Below are positions 59,248 through 64,000 of a stretch of 64,000 bases of DNA, piece by piece. Made by a program: the position numbers and the translations under genes. Below the pieces are notes generated by a model. That model had not been told where the DNA came from and did no database searches. It saw only the letters and a program-made list of their open reading frames with translations. The stretch is from Hondaea fermentalgiana (Eukaryota > Sar > Bigyra > Thraustochytrida > Thraustochytriidae): the NCBI GenBank assembly GCA_014084085.1, contig NPFB01000086.1, positions 42,952-106,951 of the forward strand, given 5' to 3'. Positions within the stretch are counted from its first letter, which is position 1, and each line of letters starts with the position of its first letter.

Positions 59248-61602
59248 ATGCCTGCCGACGCCGACCCGGATAAGGCCGTGCAAGGCTGGAGACTCGTCGA
59301 GGACGACGCCGAGTATGGCACGTACTGGCTGCACGAAGACACGGGAAGCACAAGCTTCGAGGCGCCGAACACGATCACCTGTGGTCACGTCGTCCGACTC
59401 GTCGACCCAGAAACAGGCGCCTTCTACTACTATGACAATGTGCTCAAGACTAGCAGCTGGGATCCACCCGAAGGATTTGTGACGCCTCTCGCAAACACCA
59501 AGCACGACAGGTGGACGACTTTAAGCCTGCCAAATACAGAAGACTCTCCTATCAAAGCTCTCAGCAATGCCGAAGAGAAAACGTCATCGCCCAAGCCAGA
59601 ACTCGCCGCTTTTCAAGAGGAAAACATAGATCAAGCCCCGCTCCTTGAATCTATTCCTTCGCAGAAGGATTTGAGACAGAATGCTTTGAGCCAGAGTGAC
59701 CTTGGAGAAGATCCTCCTTCCCCGTCTTCAGGACGAAAGATCACATACCGAAGCGACGACGACGAGGCGCCTTGCATCGAAGAAAAGACGCACAGCACGG
59801 ACAGAGACCCAGAGGGAAAAGAAGCTCTTTGTGATAACGATCACCATGAGTCCCATTCCCCAAAGCTGACAGATGAAAGATTTGATGCCGATGCTGATGC
59901 TGATGCGGCACATGACAATGACACTTGGCAGGAAACAAAAAATGATGCAGAGGCAAAAGAGGAGAGAGAGGAACCGAGCGACGAGAGCGATGAGGAAGAC
60001 GTGGACAACGAGGAAGACGGAAATGGACTCGGGGATCTTCCTGCCCTAACCAGCTCCTCCGATGATCGCCCCTTGGATCGCAGGTCGATCGTCACGCTTG
60101 AGCGTATGCAAACACAAATGGAGCTGCGGGCGAACGAAATTAAACTCGCCGAGATCGAATATCAACGAAGGCTAGCCGAAATGGACAAGAGCCCAAAAAT
60201 TGTAAAGGTGAAACTCACTCAAGCTCAGCTCGCAAGACGTCAGCGTCTTCTCGCCGAGGAGAGAGAGCGCCTTGCAGAGGCCAAAGAAGCATCTTCCATG
60301 GAAGAACGTCATGAGTACTTGCTTGCCTTTTATGAAGACAAATCGCAGCACCCGTCCTCTGCCGCAAAATTCGGACGTTTTCTTGGTCCCTCCAAGCGAC
60401 ACTACAGCGTTCAGGTTGCGCAAAAGACGAAGCAACCGCAACGCCGCCGCGAGAGGACGTCGATTCTCAGGAGGCGGAACGTGCCTTCCCACGCGGAAAG
60501 ACCCAACACTGCCCCTAATTTAACGAAAGCCAAGAAAGTCCTCAAAGTAAAGGGCATTCATACACGTTCACAAAGTCCCGAGACCAGCGCAGCTCTTCTT
60601 GCCCTACGTGCAGACCTCAACCAAGCCATGGTGCAAGAAACCGGGGAGTCCTTTGAAGATCTCAGAGAGGCCATGCTGGATCGGCTCGACCCGTCTCGCT
60701 ACAAGGGTGATCTCCACTCGAAGCTAACGTCGCCACCCAAAAAGTATTCTCGCAGTCCCGAAAGGCAGCACGAGAGCCGCGATCGTCGGTCCGTGAGCCC
60801 ATCTCAAATCTCGCAAAGGGCCACATCTGCAAAAGAGTCCACTTTGCTTCTCTCCAACGAAGTTCCCAACAACGACGACGCTACCGTTGATGACGACAAG
60901 GATGAAAGGCAGGACCTTGCTGCAAAGCTCACGGAGAGTAAAGAAGAAGAAGAAGAAGAAGGAGAAGACCGCAACGCATCGCAGAACGCAGAGCGCCAAA
61001 GTGAGAACGGTGCACGACGCCAAGTCACAGGTCGAGCTCGCCGTCGCGCAATTGTTCCAGAACTGGTGCTTCGACAAATGTTTGCCACGATTGACATCTC
61101 AGGGGACGGCTTTGTAGACCTTCGCGAAATGAAGGCCGCTTTGCGCGGCAAATCTCTGATCCGAGAATTCGCCAAATACAGCCCTGGCCTAAACATGCTG
61201 CTCCGCGAGGAACTTTGCCAAGTCATCTTCGAGAGCATCGACGTCGATGACTCTGGCGACGTGAGTTTGGAAGAGTTCGTCCGTGTCTTTGGCCTCTTTC
61301 TTAACGAGACGGAGGAAGAGCGCCATCGACGCATAGACTTTCGACGACTTTTTGACGCCATGGATCGAAATGGTGACGGAAGCATCGACATGTTCGAGCT
61401 TCGACACGCGCTTCGGAATGACAAACGTATCATCGACATGCTCAAGTGCAGTCCGGTGCTCCGCGTGCTCCTTCGTGCATCCGCATACCATCGCATCAGC
61501 TCCATCTACTTGCAGTTTGACGTGGACAACTCGGGAACCTTGGAGTGGCCCGAGTTTCTCAAAGTTTGTCAGCTCACTTTTCACAATGACGCCGGTGAGT
61601 AA
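59248..61602 (+). CDS. WW-domain, coiled-coil and EF-hand protein
   Basis: Encodes about 784 residues from the ATG at 59248 (MPADADPDKAVQGW). Two WW-like modules start it: about 13-38 (GWRLVEDDAEYGTYWLHEDT...FEAP) and 48-75 (RLVDPETGAFYYYDNVLKTSSWDPP). Each departs from the consensus at one end. A long acidic, disordered region and a basic coiled coil (about 285-350) follow. Four EF-hand loops close it: DISGDGFVDLRE near 615, DVDDSGDVSLEE near 666, DRNGDGSIDMFE near 705 and DVDNSGTLEWPE near 757, all with good calcium ligands. A calcium-responsive adaptor that binds proline-rich partners is the natural inference. The partner is unknown. Confidence 0.85.
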   Translation: MPADADPDKAVQGWRLVEDDAEYGTYWLHEDTGSTSFEAPNTITCGHVVRLVDPETGAFYYYDNVLKTSSWDPPEGFVTPLANTKHDRWTTLSLPNTEDSPIKALSNAEEKTSSPKPELAAFQEENIDQAPLLESIPSQKDLRQNALSQSDLGEDPPSPSSGRKITYRSDDDEAPCIEEKTHSTDRDPEGKEALCDNDHHESHSPKLTDERFDADADADAAHDNDTWQETKNDAEAKEEREEPSDESDEEDVDNEEDGNGLGDLPALTSSSDDRPLDRRSIVTLERMQTQMELRANEIKLAEIEYQRRLAEMDKSPKIVKVKLTQAQLARRQRLLAEERERLAEAKEASSMEERHEYLLAFYEDKSQHPSSAAKFGRFLGPSKRHYSVQVAQKTKQPQRRRERTSILRRRNVPSHAERPNTAPNLTKAKKVLKVKGIHTRSQSPETSAALLALRADLNQAMVQETGESFEDLREAMLDRLDPSRYKGDLHSKLTSPPKKYSRSPERQHESRDRRSVSPSQISQRATSAKESTLLLSNEVPNNDDATVDDDKDERQDLAAKLTESKEEEEEEGEDRNASQNAERQSENGARRQVTGRARRRAIVPELVLRQMFATIDISGDGFVDLREMKAALRGKSLIREFAKYSPGLNMLLREELCQVIFESIDVDDSGDVSLEEFVRVFGLFLNETEEERHRRIDFRRLFDAMDRNGDGSIDMFELRHALRNDKRIIDMLKCSPVLRVLLRASAYHRISSIYLQFDVDNSGTLEWPEFLKVCQLTFHNDAGE

Positions 61603-61747
61603 GACATCTTTACAGACAAAGCGTCAGTTCGTGGCCCTTGATAGAGAAATTGCCCAACTCCTCATTATTGGATGAACTACAACGAGAATAGGATGCGTAC
61701 AAATTAATGTGTTTATAGTGTTTTTGTCGAGCATCTTTCCTATTGTT

Positions 61748-63499
61748 TTACACACGTTGTCCCGAAACTGCCAACAAGTTTTCCTCCATGGGTGTCTCCG
61801 GATCCGGATCAACCTCGGACACGGACGCGGGCGGCGACGCATGCAGCGCAGCGGCGCGCATCGTTTGTTTCTCGAGCTTGAAAGCCTTCTTCAAATGGTA
61901 GCCCAAAGCCATCGAACAAGCCGTACTGAAGAAGGTGGTACTCACGAAGAAAATGTACGTGCTGAGGTTGCTAAAGTTTTCGGTATTGAGACCAGACTCC
62001 GTAGCCTTTGCGAAGATCGCGTTCTTGATAAGCCCCATCAAAAAGGGACCAAAACTCGTAATGGTGAAAGCGATGGAAAGATTCATGGAGTTGTCCGCAA
62101 TGCCGCCGGGAAACGACGAGGTTGAGATGACCGCCAACGTGCTGATAATCCCTCCAAAGCCAAAACCAACAAGACACGCCATGAGATAGGCCCCCGGTAG
62201 CGTTGGATATGCCGTGTAAACGACCATGCCAACAAAAAGCAGCAGATTCCACATCGTGTTGACGTGAGGCCAGTTTAGATGCGCGTAAATGAGCGTGGTC
62301 ACAATACGCGACATAATAATCCACACGAGAAAGGTGATGGAAAGGGAAAATGTCGTCGCATCTACTTCATCCTCGGGCACAAAGAGTGCAGCCGTGTTGC
62401 CGAGGCTGTTAAGCGCCACAGAGCCAATGCCATAGGCGAAAAAGCCCGACACGCTCGTGAACCACACGACCGGGCTCGACCAGTAATCGATGCGTCGTGG
62501 ACGTGGTGTGGCGACAACCTTGGGGATCTCTTCTGGGCGCGGTGGAGGCAAGACCGTGCTTAGTTTTTCCGGTTCGTCTTCCGCGATTGAAGCACCGTTT
62601 GCTCCAACGCTGCCGCTGATGGATGTCATTTCCACAACCGTTGAGGCATCATGCACAACCACGCCGGCAGTCGCAGGAGCGCGCACTGGGGCAGGGTCAC
62701 TGGGCTCCGGGGGCATCGTCACAAAGCGACCGCGCACCATGTACTTGATGCGAAAGAGGGCCGCGGCGGCATACATGACCGTCATGGTCACCAACGTGTT
62801 CACCAGAGAGATCTTGGACATGGCATAGTAAAAGAGCACCACCCAAAGAAGACTACCGACGCCAAGGGCAAAAGCATTAAAGGCCACGGCCTTGCGACGC
62901 AGTGCCTTGTCTCTGGCAAAGATGTAATTAGCAATCGTCATGCTCTGATAAAATGAAACGCCAAGACCCGCGCTCCAAAGGGCGAAGCCGATGCAGAAAA
63001 GCGGCATGGACAACGGAACGTCGTTCTCGCTAGCGTGGGCAGCGGCGCCAATCATAATTCCGGAAGCAACAAGCGTCATGGCAGCGGAAATGATGCTAGC
63101 AATGCGGTCCATCTGCGCGGGCGAATATTTGCCCAGGAGCCGCTTGTTCATGTAAAACCGGGCAAACGGGTACGACACGAGGCCATACCCGAGCTGCAGC
63201 ATGAGGCCGGCGATGACCACGTTGTCGCTCGAGAGCCCCTGGGCCTTGAGCTTGACGCTCAACATCGGAAACGCATACACGACTCCGTTGTACGCGCACG
63301 TCATCGTGCACGCACAGTACGCCGCGAGCGCGCGGATTTGCATGCCCGCAATCAGCGTCGGCGTTCCCTCCTCCGCGCCACCCGTCGTTCCCGCCGCCAT
63401 CGCCATCGTCTGCCGCTCCTCCGCCGCCGCCGCCGCCGCGCTCTCCTCGTGCGCGACAACGCCAGGCCCCGCTCCGGGGTCTCTGCTCGCGTGCAGCAT
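61748..63499 (-). CDS. Nodulin-like major facilitator superfamily transporter
   Basis: Encodes 583 residues with about 12 hydrophobic segments. The first resembles the nodulin-like start: YCACTMTCAYNGVVYAFPML followed by VKLKAQGLSSDNVVIAGLML. Others include MTLVASGIMIGAAAHA, NAFALGVGSLLWVVLFYYA, ITFLVWIIMSRIVTTLIYA and AYLMACLVGFGFGGIISTLAVIS. A central cytosolic loop (about 255-340) is Pro/Ala/Ser-rich. The N-terminal 45 residues are Ala/Glu-rich and probably cytosolic; a start at the internal MAMAAG is possible. Substrate unknown; related proteins are annotated as nodulin-like or monocarboxylate-type carriers. Convergent with the WW-EF-hand gene, only 145 bases apart. Confidence 0.85.
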   Translation of the reverse strand: MLHASRDPGAGPGVVAHEESAAAAAAEERQTMAMAAGTTGGAEEGTPTLIAGMQIRALAAYCACTMTCAYNGVVYAFPMLSVKLKAQGLSSDNVVIAGLMLQLGYGLVSYPFARFYMNKRLLGKYSPAQMDRIASIISAAMTLVASGIMIGAAAHASENDVPLSMPLFCIGFALWSAGLGVSFYQSMTIANYIFARDKALRRKAVAFNAFALGVGSLLWVVLFYYAMSKISLVNTLVTMTVMYAAAALFRIKYMVRGRFVTMPPEPSDPAPVRAPATAGVVVHDASTVVEMTSISGSVGANGASIAEDEPEKLSTVLPPPRPEEIPKVVATPRPRRIDYWSSPVVWFTSVSGFFAYGIGSVALNSLGNTAALFVPEDEVDATTFSLSITFLVWIIMSRIVTTLIYAHLNWPHVNTMWNLLLFVGMVVYTAYPTLPGAYLMACLVGFGFGGIISTLAVISTSSFPGGIADNSMNLSIAFTITSFGPFLMGLIKNAIFAKATESGLNTENFSNLSTYIFFVSTTFFSTACSMALGYHLKKAFKLEKQTMRAAALHASPPASVSEVDPDPETPMEENLLAVSGQRV

Positions 63500-64000
63500 G
63501 TCTGCGGCGGGGGGCTCGTGCGCTCCAGTCGCCGGAGTTGTTTCTGTTTTGCTCCGCTTTGCTCTCTCGATTCTGACACTGTGCTGGTACGCTCTGTAGG
63601 ACGAGTCGCCTCGGGCCCAACCCGCGGAGCCGCCGGCGACCGCTCGCGCACCGTGCCGCGGCGAGGCCTGGCTTGTTTACAGAAGTTATGGTGCTCGCCC
63701 ATGCGAGGCCTGCTCGCCTGCCGCTCCAAGTTGCAGTTGCGGTTGCTGGCTGCGTTGTGAAGCCGCTCCTGGCTGCGTTATCATAAGCTGCGTTCGCGGA
63801 ATCGCGCTTCTTCGCCTGCCGCGTGAGAAGTCTGCCGTGAATCCTCACAGACGCGGGGTCGCGGGTGACCGACCGACCGGGCGCGGCACGCTGCCGGCTG
63901 CGGCGGCGAAGCAGATTGCGCGAGGGACGAGGGCGAGTGGTGCGCGCAGGGCGGAGGGCGGATCTTAGGGGGTGCGAGGGAAAGAGGGGAGGGAGGGGGG
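63500..64000. other. Gene-free right end, upstream of the MFS gene
   Basis: Upstream region of the MFS gene. It contains a short TTTGCTCCGCTTTGCT pentamer-like run (about 63547-63562) and G-rich sequence at the very end. Nothing else supported. Confidence 0.45.

Overview
This window looks like nuclear DNA from a protist, most likely a thraustochytrid/labyrinthulid stramenopile. That is inference from style and content; nothing here is a taxonomic marker. The protein genes are single long uninterrupted reading frames with ATG starts, on both strands and in no operon order. The products are plainly eukaryotic: splicing factors, a TALE homeodomain, a Rab GAP, an RGS protein, mitochondrial complex I and ETF subunits, and an ABCG transporter. 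Two ciliary genes (AK9-like and CFAP97-like) point to a flagellated stage. DNA is GC-rich with many microsatellites. Two 100-base N gaps (20306-20405 and 31255-31354) mark scaffold joins.

Layout. 1-16.6 kb: PH-domain gene (-), giant adenylate kinase 9-like gene (+), double-Tudor/ankyrin gene (-), TSEN54-like tRNA-splicing subunit (+), RBM25-like splicing factor (-), TALE homeobox (-). 16.6-32.6 kb: TBC Rab GAP (+), a small polyQ frame (-), a long repeat-rich gene-free stretch, a PNPOx-FNR flavoprotein (+), a very large CBM20-TPS-TPP trehalose-type protein (-), and a tiny NDUFB3-like complex I gene (-). 33-46 kb: an unknown 900-residue membrane protein (+), ABCG half-transporter (+), HNH-like protein (-), a propeller/LamG-like protein (+), and a signal-peptide two-TM protein (-). 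47-64 kb: U2SURP-like splicing factor (+), multi-pass membrane/coiled-coil protein (-), myristoylated CNBD-RGS protein (-), CFAP97-like (-), 2OG-Fe(II) oxygenase (+), ETF alpha (-), WW-EF-hand protein (+), and a nodulin-like MFS transporter (-).

Functional themes: RNA splicing (U2SURP, RBM25, TSEN54), cilium (AK9, CFAP97), mitochondrial electron transfer (NDUFB3, ETFA), and signalling or vesicle traffic (CNBD-RGS, TBC, PH, WW-EF). Neighbours do not appear to form one pathway.

The most interesting signals are: a CBM20-TPS-TPP protein whose two enzymatic halves both seem to have lost catalytic residues; a CNBD-CNBD-RGS protein without the usual cyclic-nucleotide phosphate-binding arginines; a phased array of an 18-bp CGCAAGTC-type motif in the ankyrin/TSEN54 divergent promoter, with related motifs upstream of ETFA; recurrent 5-bp (or 10-bp) tandem repeats just upstream of many start codons; and a perfect four-copy 23-bp minisatellite with internal dyad symmetry.
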